DNA from: JANQPA01 sp964628385
GTDB lineage: Bacteria > Bacteroidota > Bacteroidia > Chitinophagales > Saprospiraceae
Direction: 5' to 3'
Length of the DNA: 64,000 bases
Assembly: GCA_964628385.1 (NCBI GenBank)
Contig: CAZVOD010000005.1
Span: forward strand, 1 to 64,000
Of this stretch, positions 33,508 to 42,962 are shown in pieces. The first letter of the stretch is position 1. Each line of letters starts with the position of its first letter. A program made the position numbers and the translations under genes. The notes below the pieces were generated by a model. The model made no database searches. It saw only the letters and a program-made list of their open reading frames with translations, and had not been told where the DNA came from.

Positions 33508-35145
33508 ATGCAACAAAAAGAGATTCAGCAACAGATAGAAGAAGAATGTAATCGGTTCATAGAGTTCGGGGAGCTACTAGATAGGCAGACCCGCAAGTAT
33601 CTTGTACAGTATCTGCGCAACAAGTTTGAGCCTGATAACTTCGAAGTACCGGAACTAAGTGATCAGTACTATCAGTATTTTAAAAAAGCGCTGGATGATC
33701 TATTTGAAATTGAGGGTTTGCTAAAAATTTCCCAAAACAATCAAAAAATAACCCGACAAATCATCCTGGATACCCTTTACTGGATGCGAAAATCTTTTCA
33801 TAAAGCGAGTGTAAAAAATCCATACGAAGATGAGCAGATGCGATTGGAGGGTTGGACGGTAACGCCTTTGCATGTTTTTGAAAATCGCTGGCATTTCCTG
33901 ATCAACTTTTTAAAACAGACTTACACCAAAGATCAACTGAATACTGACTTTTATCGGGCCCGGTTTGAAGAGATTTTGAATAAGGGAAAAATTGCTGAAT
34001 TAGGCGAAGCGGATAAGTCCCGACTGGAGCTTCTGCTCACCGACCTTATTGCTCAGTGGGATGCATTGCTCAATGCTAAGCTCCTTGAGTATCAATTACA
34101 AAAACTAGAAGAGGAAAAAGAGGCATTTACGGAAGTAGTAGAAGCGAAAGTCAATGAATATCTGGAATTGACGGATTTGGTACAGCCATTTACGGAGTAC
34201 ATGGGCAGCTACTGGGATATGTCAAGATCACTATGGCAGGACACTTCTTTTGATGTCTTGAAAGAATATAATGATTTACTGCAGGATGAAGCATCCATCA
34301 GAGAACTGGCTGATTTGCTGGGGCAACTGCGGGAGGCTGAGATCGAAATGGAAGAAGAGACATATGAGAATACGATTATCCGGCAGGAATGGGTAACTGA
34401 TGAGCATTCTAAAGCCGAAATAGTAGGGGTACATGAGAGTAGTGACCTCAGCCATTTGATCAGTTCTGAAGCGGCTTTATTGAGTGATGAAGATACCGAG
34501 ACACTGTTTTTGAAAAAATTCGCTGACAAGAACCTGCTTACTTTTAGATACGAAGACAGGAAGCTGCAAAAGAGTGAAGATAAATTTACGGAAGTGGCTC
34601 AGCGGGTCAGAATGAAGGAGAAAGGGCCCTTTATTATCTGTATTGACACCAGCGAATCAATGGTGGGTACTCCCGAGCATACTGCCAAAGTGCTTACTCT
34701 GGGAGTGCTTAAGATGGCCATCAAAGAAAATAGACGGGCTTACCTGATTAACTTTTCCATCGGAATAAAAACCCTTGATCTGTTCAATGTCGCCAATTCT
34801 ATTGATGAGGTTGCCAAATTCTTGAGAATGTCTTTTCATGGTGGTACGGATATTTCTCTTCCGATCTACGAAGCGCTTCGGCAACTAAAAACTAATAATT
34901 ACGAAGATGCCGATGTATTGGTCGTTTCTGATTTCATTATGTACAAAGTGGATAAAGAGGTACTAAATCAGGTACGATATTTCCAACAAAATAAGGGTAC
35001 TCAATTTCACAGTCTTACTATCTCCAATGATCCTAACGTCAAAATACTGGAGTATTTTGATACCAATTGGGTGTACGACCCTCAAAAAAAGGGCGTCATA
35101 AAAGAACTTTCCAGAGGCTTAAAGACGATAGGGGAGCGATACTAA
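33508..35145 (+). CDS. viaA: ViaA, von Willebrand factor A domain partner of RavA
   Basis: 545 residues. The N-terminal ~330 are helical with many charged residues ('LLEYQLQKLEEEKEAFTEVVEAKVNEYLEL', 'LRQ/IELAD' segments). Residues ~370-545 form a VWA domain with an intact metal site (MIDAS): 'FIICIDTSESM' (D-x-S-x-S), the threonine in 'FHGGTDISLPI' and the aspartate in 'VLVVSDFIMYK'. ViaA stimulates RavA's ATPase in E. coli and the pair modulates respiratory enzymes. Its end is 526 bases from the end of sdhB, which runs toward it. Cytosolic. Confidence 0.88.
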   Translation: MQQKEIQQQIEEECNRFIEFGELLDRQTRKYLVQYLRNKFEPDNFEVPELSDQYYQYFKKALDDLFEIEGLLKISQNNQKITRQIILDTLYWMRKSFHKASVKNPYEDEQMRLEGWTVTPLHVFENRWHFLINFLKQTYTKDQLNTDFYRARFEEILNKGKIAELGEADKSRLELLLTDLIAQWDALLNAKLLEYQLQKLEEEKEAFTEVVEAKVNEYLELTDLVQPFTEYMGSYWDMSRSLWQDTSFDVLKEYNDLLQDEASIRELADLLGQLREAEIEMEEETYENTIIRQEWVTDEHSKAEIVGVHESSDLSHLISSEAALLSDEDTETLFLKKFADKNLLTFRYEDRKLQKSEDKFTEVAQRVRMKEKGPFIICIDTSESMVGTPEHTAKVLTLGVLKMAIKENRRAYLINFSIGIKTLDLFNVANSIDEVAKFLRMSFHGGTDISLPIYEALRQLKTNNYEDADVLVVSDFIMYKVDKEVLNQVRYFQQNKGTQFHSLTISNDPNVKILEYFDTNWVYDPQKKGVIKELSRGLKTIGERY

Positions 35146-35358
35146 AGCTCAATAGCCCACTTAAACAAATCCGATTATCCAAAAGTACCTGCGAAATGGA
35201 GTAGCACATAGGTAATATTTCTGGTAAATACAGATGAAAGGTATAAGTAAGTGGAGATATGCTAATTTAAGTTATGTAATAATTTTCTATAATATAAAAG
35301 TTCTGCTTTGCATGTAATTACATAAGAACTGATTAAAAGATCGTCGGGTGAACTTTTA

Positions 35359-35393
35359 GCATTAAAAAAACCCGAATTGAGACAATTCGGGTT
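35359..35393 (-). terminator. Intrinsic terminator on the minus strand
   Basis: AACCCGAATTG and CAATTCGGGTT (11 bp, perfect) with loop AGA. Read on the minus strand the stem runs straight into TTTTTTT, a textbook rho-independent terminator. It lies some 200 bases beyond the first sdh terminator and protects viaA from antisense read-through, or ends a transcript arising in between. Confidence 0.8.
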
Positions 35394-35620
35394 CAAATAG
35401 ATTACTTATATCTGAAGGGCAACTGTATGTCCGTAATATATATACACTTTTTGCTATATGCAACTCTGTGATTAAGAAATCCACTTTTATTACATATTTG
35501 TGAACGAACTTACTGAATGAGGAAACGGTATTTTTTTCTGAGGAAACGGTAGTATATGGCTTTGTTATAAAGTGTAACTAAAATGAGAATAAATGAGATA
35601 GAGCTTAAAAAGGAGAGAAG
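35394..35620. other. 227-base region between two minus-strand terminators, with a 13-base direct repeat
   Basis: TGAGGAAACGGTA occurs at 35518-35530 and again at 35539-35551, 21 bases apart (two helical turns). No protein-coding frame is credible, and the only frame crossing it overlaps sdhB. It might carry a small RNA or a protein-binding site; nothing else was seen. Confidence 0.45.
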
Positions 35621-35652
35621 AACATCCCTTCATAAAACCATGAAGGGATGTT
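35610..35652 (-). terminator. sdhCAB terminator
   Basis: AACATCCCTTCAT pairs exactly with ATGAAGGGATGTT (13 bp, six-base loop), 20 bases after the sdhB stop. On the minus strand it is followed by a pyrimidine-rich stretch CTTCTCTCCTTTTT. Confidence 0.75.
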
Positions 35653-35671
35653 ATGTTAGTTATAAAAAAAT

Positions 35672-36427
35672 TTATTTTTTATCAGATGCTGAGAGTACTG
35701 ACCCTAAATATTCGTTATTCATAATAGCGATATTTTCAACCGAAATACCTTTAGGACATTCTGCTTCGCAGGCACCGATATTGGAGCAGTAACCAAACCC
35801 TTCGTTATCCATCTGTGCCACCATTTTCTGCACTCTTCTCTTATTTTCTATCTTTCCTTGAGGTACAGTAGCTAGGTGTGATACTTTGGCACTGACGAAC
35901 AACATAGCCGATGCATTAGGACACGCTGCTACGCAGGCACCACAACCGATACAGGCAGCAGCTTCAAAAGCTCTCCCTGCAGTATCTTTTTCGATTGGAA
36001 TAGCATTACCATCCTGCGCTTGACCGGTATTAACTGAGATATATCCTCCTGCCTGAATGATACGGTCGAAAGAGGAGCGATCCACTACCAAGTCTTTAAT
36101 AACCGGAAAAGCTTTGGCACGGTATGGTTCAATAGTGATTTCGTCACCATCGTTAAAGAAGCGCATGTGCAATTGGCAAGTTGTAGTGCCAGCGTTGGGC
36201 CCATGCGGGCGACCATTAATTACCAGACTACAGGTACCACAAATACCTTCCCTACAATCGTGCTCAAAAGATATTGGCTCTTCTTTATTGGCGATGATCT
36301 GTTCGTTAAGTACGTCCAACATTTCCAGAAAGGACATGTGTTCAGATACCTTATCTAACTGGTAAGTAACAAACTGTCCTTTTTTATATTGGCCACCTTC
36401 CCGCCATACTTTCAATGTTAGTTTCAT
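35672..36427 (-). CDS. sdhB: Succinate dehydrogenase/fumarate reductase iron-sulfur subunit
   Basis: 251 residues. The [2Fe-2S] ligands are Cys58, Cys63, Cys66 and Cys84 in 'CREGICGTCSLVINGRPHGP' and 'TTTC'. The [4Fe-4S] and [3Fe-4S] cysteines lie in 'CIGCGACVAACPN' and 'CSNIGACEAECPKGI'. It passes electrons between the flavin in SdhA and the quinone site in SdhC on the cytosolic face of the inner membrane. It is the last gene of sdhC-sdhA-sdhB, the gene order usual for Bacteroidota and for the Wolinella-type (class B) enzyme. A hairpin terminator follows. Confidence 0.95.
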   Translation of the reverse strand: MKLTLKVWREGGQYKKGQFVTYQLDKVSEHMSFLEMLDVLNEQIIANKEEPISFEHDCREGICGTCSLVINGRPHGPNAGTTTCQLHMRFFNDGDEITIEPYRAKAFPVIKDLVVDRSSFDRIIQAGGYISVNTGQAQDGNAIPIEKDTAGRAFEAAACIGCGACVAACPNASAMLFVSAKVSHLATVPQGKIENKRRVQKMVAQMDNEGFGYCSNIGACEAECPKGISVENIAIMNNEYLGSVLSASDKK

Positions 36428-36595
36428 TAGTCTTAGTTTTTATGCTTGAACCGACTGATGTTCGTTGGCCGGAACGTTTTTAATTTTATTTCAAATGCGA
36501 TGTACAGTGTTAATTCAGCTGAGATTGGATTAATTCAGCACCTATTAAAGCTAATATTAACTTCTCCCAACACTAAATCACTAATCGCTATCTAA

Positions 36596-38602
36596 TTACT
36601 TGTATGATCTTGTCTTCAGCTCAACATTTTCAAATACCAATTCTTCTTTGTGAAGTACTGGATCTTCGTCGTTGCTTCTGTATTCCCAGGCAGATACATA
36701 GGCGTAGTTCTCATCATCTCTTAGTGCCTCTCCTTCTTCTGTCTGGTATTCTTCGCGGAAGTGACCGCCACAAGATTCATTTCTGTCAAGGGCATCTACC
36801 ATCATAAGTTCACCTAACTCCATGAAGTCGACTACACGCAATGCTTTTTCCAGCTCTGGGTTATAATCATTCGCATCACCCGGAACGAACACATCTTTGT
36901 AGAATTCTTCGCGCAATTCTTTAATCATCTGTCTTGCTGATCTCAAGCCCTCGGCACTTCTAGACATACCGCAGTAGTCCCACATTATCTTACCCAAACG
37001 GCGGTGGAAACTCTCTACGGACTGGTTACCTTTTATTTTCATTAGTCTTTCGATGCGTTCCTGTACATCTCTTTCAGCTTTTTGAAAAGCAGGTAAATCC
37101 GGATCGATCTTTGGTGTTCTAATTTCACCGGACAGGAATTGACCAATGGTGTAAGGTAATACGAAATATCCATCGGCAAGACCTTGCATTAGAGCCGATG
37201 CTCCCAGACGATTGGCACCGTGATCAGAGAAGTTAGCCTCACCGATAGCAAAGAGTCCGGGAATATTAGTTTCAAGGTTATAATCTACCCACACACCTCC
37301 CATGGTATAGTGAACCGCGGGGTATATTTTCATTGGCGTTTCGTATGGATTATCACCCGTAATTTTTTCGTACATTTCAAAGAGGTTACCGTATTTCTCG
37401 GAAACCACTTGTCTACCCAAATCGACGATTTGCTCCTCAGTAGGATTGGCAATATTCAATGTAGAAGCTCTGGAGGCTCCGTATCGCTCAATGGCAGAAG
37501 TAAAATCAAGGAATACAGCCAAGCCTGTAGGCGCCACTCCCAGCCCTTCGTCACAGGCTACTTTGGCGGCTCTTGAGGCTACATCACGCGGTACCAGGTT
37601 ACCAAAGGCTGGATAGCGTCTTTCGAGGTAGTAATCGCGATTTTCTTCTGAAATATCATTAGCTGCTTTTCTACCTTCGCGAATAGCCTGCGCATCATCC
37701 TGTTTTTTGGGTACCCAAACTCTACCATCGTTACGCAATGACTCCGACATTAATGTCAGTTTTGACTGATAATCCCCGGATACTGGAATACAAGTAGGGT
37801 GTATTTGCGTGAAGCAAGGGTTGGCCATTAATGCACCACGGCGTACAACTCTCCAAGAAGCGGAAGCATTGGATTTCATGGCGTTTGTAGATAGATAAAA
37901 TACATTACCATAACCACCGGACGCAATAACAACAGCGTGTGCAGCGTATCTTTCTATCTTTCCGGTAAGTAGATTTCTTGCAATAATACCACGCGCCTTA
38001 CCATCAACCACTACTAAGTCTAGCATTTCGTGGCGGTTGTACATTTCTACGCTACCCAAGGAAATCTGGCGGGACAAGGCCTGATAAGCACCTAGTAGCA
38101 ATTGCTGCCCCGTCTGACCTCTGGCATAAAAGGTACGACTTACCTGTACACCCCCGAATGAACGGTTGGCTAACAAACCACCGTATTCGCGAGCGAAAGG
38201 AACACCCTGCGCTACAGCCTGATCAATAATATTGCGACTCACCTCTGCCAAACGGTGAACGTTGGCCTCTCTTGAGCGGTAGTCTCCACCCTTAATCGTA
38301 TCGTAGAATAATCGATAAACACTATCACCATCGTTTTGGTAATTCTTGGCTGCATTAATACCGCCCTGTGCAGCAATACTGTGCGCACGACGAGGACTGT
38401 CATGGAAAGTAAATACCTTCACATTGTAGCCCAGCTCTCCAAGCGTAGCTGCTGCCGAAGCACCTGCCAAACCCGTTCCCACAACGATAATATCTAATCT
38501 TCTTTTATTGTTAGGGGCTACGAGATTCATAGTGGAACGATATTGCGTCCACTTATCATTCAATGACCCCGCCGGAACTTTCGCATCGAGTTGAACACTC
38601 AT
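36596..38602 (-). CDS. sdhA: Succinate dehydrogenase/fumarate reductase flavoprotein subunit
   Basis: 668 residues. FAD-binding Rossmann start 'DIIVVGTGLAGASAAATLGELGYNV'. The histidine that carries covalent FAD lies in 'RRAHSIAAQGGINAAKNYQNDGDSVY'. The substrate site includes 'HPTCIPV', 'RDVASRAAKVACDEGLG' and 'PAVHYTMGGVWVDYNLETNIPGLFAIGEANFSDHGANRLGASALMQGLADG'. It oxidises succinate to fumarate in the citric acid cycle, or works in reverse. Length (~670) and the C-terminal helical domain fit class B enzymes. It is flanked by sdhC upstream and sdhB downstream, with ~150-base gaps that hold no genes. Confidence 0.96.
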   Translation of the reverse strand: MSVQLDAKVPAGSLNDKWTQYRSTMNLVAPNNKRRLDIIVVGTGLAGASAAATLGELGYNVKVFTFHDSPRRAHSIAAQGGINAAKNYQNDGDSVYRLFYDTIKGGDYRSREANVHRLAEVSRNIIDQAVAQGVPFAREYGGLLANRSFGGVQVSRTFYARGQTGQQLLLGAYQALSRQISLGSVEMYNRHEMLDLVVVDGKARGIIARNLLTGKIERYAAHAVVIASGGYGNVFYLSTNAMKSNASASWRVVRRGALMANPCFTQIHPTCIPVSGDYQSKLTLMSESLRNDGRVWVPKKQDDAQAIREGRKAANDISEENRDYYLERRYPAFGNLVPRDVASRAAKVACDEGLGVAPTGLAVFLDFTSAIERYGASRASTLNIANPTEEQIVDLGRQVVSEKYGNLFEMYEKITGDNPYETPMKIYPAVHYTMGGVWVDYNLETNIPGLFAIGEANFSDHGANRLGASALMQGLADGYFVLPYTIGQFLSGEIRTPKIDPDLPAFQKAERDVQERIERLMKIKGNQSVESFHRRLGKIMWDYCGMSRSAEGLRSARQMIKELREEFYKDVFVPGDANDYNPELEKALRVVDFMELGELMMVDALDRNESCGGHFREEYQTEEGEALRDDENYAYVSAWEYRSNDEDPVLHKEELVFENVELKTRSYK

Positions 38603-38749
38603 AATCTGATAATTTTTTTATTTATGTTAAATCAAGCTGCGATAACATTTTAGAAGCCTCAAAACAGAATTCTAAACCTGTTTTATGGATCAATACGTCC
38701 TTGGCTTTTTATAAAACTATTATCTATCGCAACCTGGACAATATTCAAA

Positions 38750-39445
38750 TTAACCCTGTCCTGGAATAACAGTAAATGAAATAGGTAAGTGCAGTTCGAA
38801 ATACACCATTATTGGAATTATCGCAAATAATAGCGGTATGGCAATAGCGTAAACATAGCCAATACCCTGAATAATGCTAGTGTATTTTCCCTGGCGCCAC
38901 CCCAATGTCTGAAATGCACTTTGAAAGCCATGAAGCAAGTGCCCGGCAAGTCCAGCTTGCGCAGCCACATAAAAAATTACAATCAAGGGCTGCTGAAATG
39001 CATCCACAATAATAGTATAAGGTTCCTTACCTTCCAGTTCTGTAAACTTGTAGTAATACCAAAATTGTGACATGTGTACGACAATAAAAATCAGGATAAT
39101 CGTACCCAGTAAAGCCATATTTCTACTCGCCCAACTCGTATTTGGAACTGATTTCTTGGCATATTTGATATTGCCACGTGCTCTCCTGTTTTTCAACCAG
39201 ATTGCAATACCCTTTACGGCGTGAAGGACGATCGTAGCATAGAGTGCAAGAGCAACTATCTTGATCAGTAAGTTGCTTTCCATAATCTCAGCGTACTCTA
39301 TAAAGCTCTTACCTCCATCCGGAACCAGTAACTGCAAGTTACCAGCAAGATGAACAACTAAAAACAGACTGAGAAACAGACCGGTAAGACTCATCAGAAT
39401 CTTGTTCCCTATCGATGAAGTCAAAAAATTAGTGAACCAGCTCAT
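38750..39445 (-). CDS. sdhC: Succinate dehydrogenase cytochrome b subunit (five-helix type)
   Basis: 231 residues from the ATG at 39445. The longer frame to 39526 adds 27 polar residues and would begin at about the predicted transcription start, so it is rejected. Five transmembrane helices are visible: 'GNKILMSLTGLFLSLFLVVHLAGNLQLL', 'LLIKIVALALYATIVLHAVKGIAIWL', 'MALLGTIILIFIVVHMSQFWYY', 'PLIVIFYVAAQAGLAGHLLHGFQSAFQTLG' and the last 'GIGYVYAIAIPLLFAIIPIMVYF'. Histidines in helices 1, 2, 3 and 4 are placed to hold two hemes b. It anchors SdhAB and exchanges electrons with menaquinone. Confidence 0.93.
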   Translation of the reverse strand: MSWFTNFLTSSIGNKILMSLTGLFLSLFLVVHLAGNLQLLVPDGGKSFIEYAEIMESNLLIKIVALALYATIVLHAVKGIAIWLKNRRARGNIKYAKKSVPNTSWASRNMALLGTIILIFIVVHMSQFWYYYKFTELEGKEPYTIIVDAFQQPLIVIFYVAAQAGLAGHLLHGFQSAFQTLGWRQGKYTSIIQGIGYVYAIAIPLLFAIIPIMVYFELHLPISFTVIPGQG

Positions 39446-39529
39446 TTTTCTTATTTTACGGTTAACGTTTTGTTTATCTTGCGTTTGTTTTGTCAGATTT
39501 GATTTTGAAAATCTAAACCAGGACAATTA

Positions 39530-39560
39530 CAAATCTACTCTATAAAGGGCATTCCCCCAA
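39530..39560 (-). promoter_or_regulatory. sdhCAB promoter
   Basis: On the minus strand TTG (39560-39558), a 20-base spacer and TAGATTTG (39537-39530) match the Bacteroidota -33/-7 pattern. The predicted start is near 39523, leaving a leader of ~78 bases before the ATG at 39445. Confidence 0.6.
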
Positions 39561-39782
39561 TACTATGTTTGGTCATCCATTATTAGGGTGTCTATTTAGA
39601 ATCAGTATAAATAACTTTAGGCCGGTCTAATGTGTTGCAGTTTAAAACTTATGGATACTAATGTATATTTTTGGATAATTTTCTTGGAGTAATATTCATA
39701 ATGATTTCAGGCATACATTTTAACTCAGTATCTTACAGTATCAGGATAAAAAAACGTCAAGCAATTTGTATAGAATAGTTTT

Positions 39783-40283
39783 ATGAGGAAAAAAAATGAT
39801 TTTGAGCGCTTTATTGAACTCTTTCCGGAAGTGGAGCTCCCTGTAACTATCAGCGACAACTCTCACCTGGTTTTTAGCAAAAAAAACAAACCATTTCACC
39901 CGCTGATTATCCAGGAATTCATTGAGCCCATAGAGCCGGAAGTATCTGATAACACTACAGAGTTTATTCCCGGGTTTCGCATAGCTGGCCTGAAGGATCA
40001 CCATGCAGTTGTATACTGGCGAGCCGATGTCATGAAATATCAGTACGTGTTAGTAACTTTCAATCAGTTTGGTGAAATGCTAGACAAAAGGACCATCGCA
40101 GGCACTTTTTCTGATGGATTTCAGTTAGTACAATCAGTTGCTACCATTTCTGAAAAAAAAATTATATACATTGCTTCAGGGCAATCAGCTATTGATGAAG
40201 CAAAATATGAGGCTGCCAGTTCTGCTGTTCACAGGATGCAATTAAATGATGACGGCCATATTGAGGTGTTGGATCAGGAGTAA
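39783..40283 (+). CDS. Unknown cytosolic protein
   Basis: 166 residues, no signal peptide or membrane helix and no family I can name. The N-terminus 'DFERFIELFPEVELPVTISDNSHLVFSKKNKPFHPLIIQEFI' is followed by a beta-rich region ('FIPGFRIAGLKDHHAVVYWRADVMKYQYVLVTFNQFGEMLDKRTIAGTFSDG', 'KIIYIASGQSAID'). The pattern 'NQFGEMLDKRTIAG...' resembles the beta-strand pairs of propeller-like or TolB-like proteins, but this is weak. A TAnnTTTG match (TATTTTTG, 39666-39673) lies about 110 bases upstream. Length and composition favour a real gene. Confidence 0.65.
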   Translation: MRKKNDFERFIELFPEVELPVTISDNSHLVFSKKNKPFHPLIIQEFIEPIEPEVSDNTTEFIPGFRIAGLKDHHAVVYWRADVMKYQYVLVTFNQFGEMLDKRTIAGTFSDGFQLVQSVATISEKKIIYIASGQSAIDEAKYEAASSAVHRMQLNDDGHIEVLDQE

Positions 40284-40629
40284 TTTTATCTTCAGGAATT
40301 CCATTGTGACAAACCTTTTGATTATTTTACCCATGCTTACTATACAGGCTTGCATCGCAGGTTACAATTAGGTTGATACTGGTTTCTACCAGTCTTGTGT
40401 GTAGCTTTTTCTTTTGGTTGAATATCTGCCGGTATTTCTCAAAAAAGAGCGGAAGTTCGCAGGTCCTGCATTAAAAAAAATGTACGGTCAACAAGTCTAA
40501 TAGTTGCCCGGCAAAAAAGTAGCATATCGTTGGAAGCTACAAGGCTTATTTTGCACAGTCGCTGAGGTAAGACAATGGGATGGTTGCCGATGCCATCGCA
40601 GAGTATAAAGCCTATCAAACGAAACTTTT
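40284..40629. other. 346-base intergenic region before rnr
   Basis: No gene seen. It contains one copy of the dispersed motif AACAAGTCTA (40490-40499) and a small hairpin GATGG/CCATC near 40572-40590. No consensus promoter for rnr was recognised. Confidence 0.5.
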
Positions 40630-42801
40630 ATGAAAAAAAAGAAAGAAAAAACAGTAAAAGGTAAAAAGTTGACAGCTAAGCAGTTGCAGATAGAAATAAC
40701 CAAACTTTTTCGAAGACATCCTCGAAAACGCTTGAACCCAAAACAAGTAGTCAGAAAACTAAAGGTGGATAACAATCAGGACGCTGTACTTCATGCACTC
40801 AATGAGTTGTCGCAGCAAAAAATACTTATAGAAGTTGAAGACTACAAATTCAAGTTGCGATTGCAGGCAAAGGGGCCGGTAGAAAAATCTATTCATTTGG
40901 GTAAGGTCGATATGACCAGAACCGGCGCTGCCTATGTAGTGGTGGATGATATGGAGGAAGATGTTTTTGTTTCCCAAAAAAATATGAATACCGCTCTTAA
41001 CAGAGATCGAGTGAAGATAAATGTTTGGGTACCTCCCGGGCGCAGAAGGCCAGAAGGCGAAGTCATAGAGGTTGTAGAGAGAGCTACCGAATTATTTATC
41101 GGTAATCTGAGCATTTATAAGCGCTACGCTATTATCACTACTGACGGTAAAGCGCTTCCTATGGATGTTCTGGTCGATCTGGAAGATATCATGACTGCGG
41201 AAGACGGTGATAAGGTTGTTTTTAGGATAAAGGAATGGACTCAGGACAGGGAAAAAACGCCAATAGGAGAGGTGACTACTGTGTTGGGAAGGCCGGGTTC
41301 TAACAATATAGAAATGCAAGCCATTTTAATCAATAATGGGTTCAATCTACAATTTCCGGAAGACGTTATTAAGGAATCAGAGCAGCTTCCCGGCCGAATC
41401 ACTGCCGAAGAAATTGCCAGAAGAAGAGATGTAAGAGAGGTACTAACTTTTACTATTGACCCTGAAACGGCTAAGGATTTTGATGACGCGCTTTCTTTTC
41501 GCTATCTAGAAGATGGTCATCTAGAAGTAGGTGTTCACATCGCTGATGTAACCCATTTTGTACAAGCAGGTACAAAGCTGGATAATGAAGCTTTTGATCG
41601 TTCCACTTCTGTGTACCTGGTAGACCGGGTACTGCCTATGCTTCCGGAGCGGCTTTCCAATGACTTATGCTCTTTGCGTCCACACGAAGATCGTTTGGCT
41701 TTTTCTGCCATATTTACTTTTGATAAAGAGGATAAGGTCGTAGAAAGATGGTTTGGTAAAACGGTGATACATTCTGACCGGCGCTTTACCTACGGTGAGG
41801 CACAGGCCATTTTGGAGTCTGGAGAGGGGATGTTTTCTTCCGAGCTAAAAAAACTGAACCAGTTAGCCAAAAAACTGAGGGCTCGCCGCTTCAAGGAAGG
41901 AGCTATTGATTTCGATTCTGAGGAAGTGCGTTTTATTCTGGATGATAAAGGTGTTCCGGTGGACGTATACGTCAAAGAGCGCAAGGATTCCAATATGCTA
42001 ATTGAGGACTTTATGCTGTTGGCCAACCGAGAAGTAGCTACTTTCATCGCTAGAAAAGGCAAGGATAAAGAAATTCCGTTTGTATACCGCGTACACGATG
42101 AGCCTAATCCTGATAAAGTACTGGAATTTGCCAAGTTTGCCAAAGAGATGGGTTTTCAGCTTAACATAAAGGATGCCAAAGAGATTGGCCGTTCTTACAA
42201 CCGCCTGGTAAAAGCGGCAATGGAAAATGCCAACCTGAAGGTTCTGGAACCCATAGCTATCAGAACAATGGCCAAAGCGGAATACAGCAGTGACAATATC
42301 GGGCACTATGGTCTGGGCTTTGATTATTACTCCCATTTTACTTCGCCTATTCGTAGATATTCAGATGTTTTAGCGCATCGCATTCTGGAACAAAACCTGA
42401 ACAATCAGGTCATTCGGATCAATAAAGAACGCCTAGAAGAGCAGTGCAAACACATTTCGCTGCAAGAACGAAGAGCAACCGATGCGGAGCGCGAATCTAT
42501 CAAATACAAACAGGTAGAGTTTATGCAAAAGCATGTGGGAGAGGTGTTTAAAGGCTTTATTTCTGGAATCCTCGACCGGGGAATCTTTGTAGAGCTCCAC
42601 AAAAACAAATGTGAAGGTATGGCCCCGTTTGATTTGATGCCAGAGCCTTTTGAAATGCTTCAAGGTAAACTAAGCTTTAGAGGATTGTACTCTGGTAAGG
42701 TTTATAAAATGGGAGATGAGGTTACCGTCCAGATTATCTCTACCAATCTGGCTGCCCGTCAAATCGAAATGAAAATGCTGATACCTGATAAGGATTGGTA
42801 A
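40630..42801 (+). CDS. rnr: Ribonuclease R
   Basis: 723 residues. A 3'-to-5' exoribonuclease that degrades structured RNA. After a basic N-terminal winged-helix region come cold-shock domains ('GKVDMTRTGAAYVVVDDMEEDVFVS', ~90-160), then the RNB catalytic domain with its metal-binding aspartates in 'FTIDPETAKDFDDALSFR' (~270-290). 'FTSPIRRYSDVLAHRIL' is the second RNB signature. A C-terminal S1 domain ('GEVFKGFISGILDRGIFVELHKNKCEGMAPF') binds RNA. Cytosolic, single gene; a hairpin follows the stop. Confidence 0.95.
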   Translation: MKKKKEKTVKGKKLTAKQLQIEITKLFRRHPRKRLNPKQVVRKLKVDNNQDAVLHALNELSQQKILIEVEDYKFKLRLQAKGPVEKSIHLGKVDMTRTGAAYVVVDDMEEDVFVSQKNMNTALNRDRVKINVWVPPGRRRPEGEVIEVVERATELFIGNLSIYKRYAIITTDGKALPMDVLVDLEDIMTAEDGDKVVFRIKEWTQDREKTPIGEVTTVLGRPGSNNIEMQAILINNGFNLQFPEDVIKESEQLPGRITAEEIARRRDVREVLTFTIDPETAKDFDDALSFRYLEDGHLEVGVHIADVTHFVQAGTKLDNEAFDRSTSVYLVDRVLPMLPERLSNDLCSLRPHEDRLAFSAIFTFDKEDKVVERWFGKTVIHSDRRFTYGEAQAILESGEGMFSSELKKLNQLAKKLRARRFKEGAIDFDSEEVRFILDDKGVPVDVYVKERKDSNMLIEDFMLLANREVATFIARKGKDKEIPFVYRVHDEPNPDKVLEFAKFAKEMGFQLNIKDAKEIGRSYNRLVKAAMENANLKVLEPIAIRTMAKAEYSSDNIGHYGLGFDYYSHFTSPIRRYSDVLAHRILEQNLNNQVIRINKERLEEQCKHISLQERRATDAERESIKYKQVEFMQKHVGEVFKGFISGILDRGIFVELHKNKCEGMAPFDLMPEPFEMLQGKLSFRGLYSGKVYKMGDEVTVQIISTNLAARQIEMKMLIPDKDW

Positions 42802-42843
42802 AAAAAGGGACGTTTTTTATTAACGATGATCCTAAAACGTCCC
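42801..42843. terminator. Terminator between rnr and the convergent beta-barrel gene
   Basis: GGGACGTTTT (42807-42816) pairs exactly with AAAACGTCCC (42834-42843). On the minus strand the stem is followed by TTTTTT, so it ends the sigma-factor operon; it may also stop rnr. Confidence 0.7.
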
Positions 42844-42962
42844 CCTCCTGTCAAAACGAAGGAAATAATTGGTGTTCGTCATCTCCTTTGATAGAGAGAT
42901 ACGGCAGGTAAAATATTCGTTGCCTGAACGATGAACTATTTTTATTTCTTTTTTAAAAATGT

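Noticed and set aside
35583..35792. Plus-strand 69-codon frame between viaA and sdhB
   Set aside because: It runs through the sdh terminator hairpin and into the antisense of sdhB; no family features.
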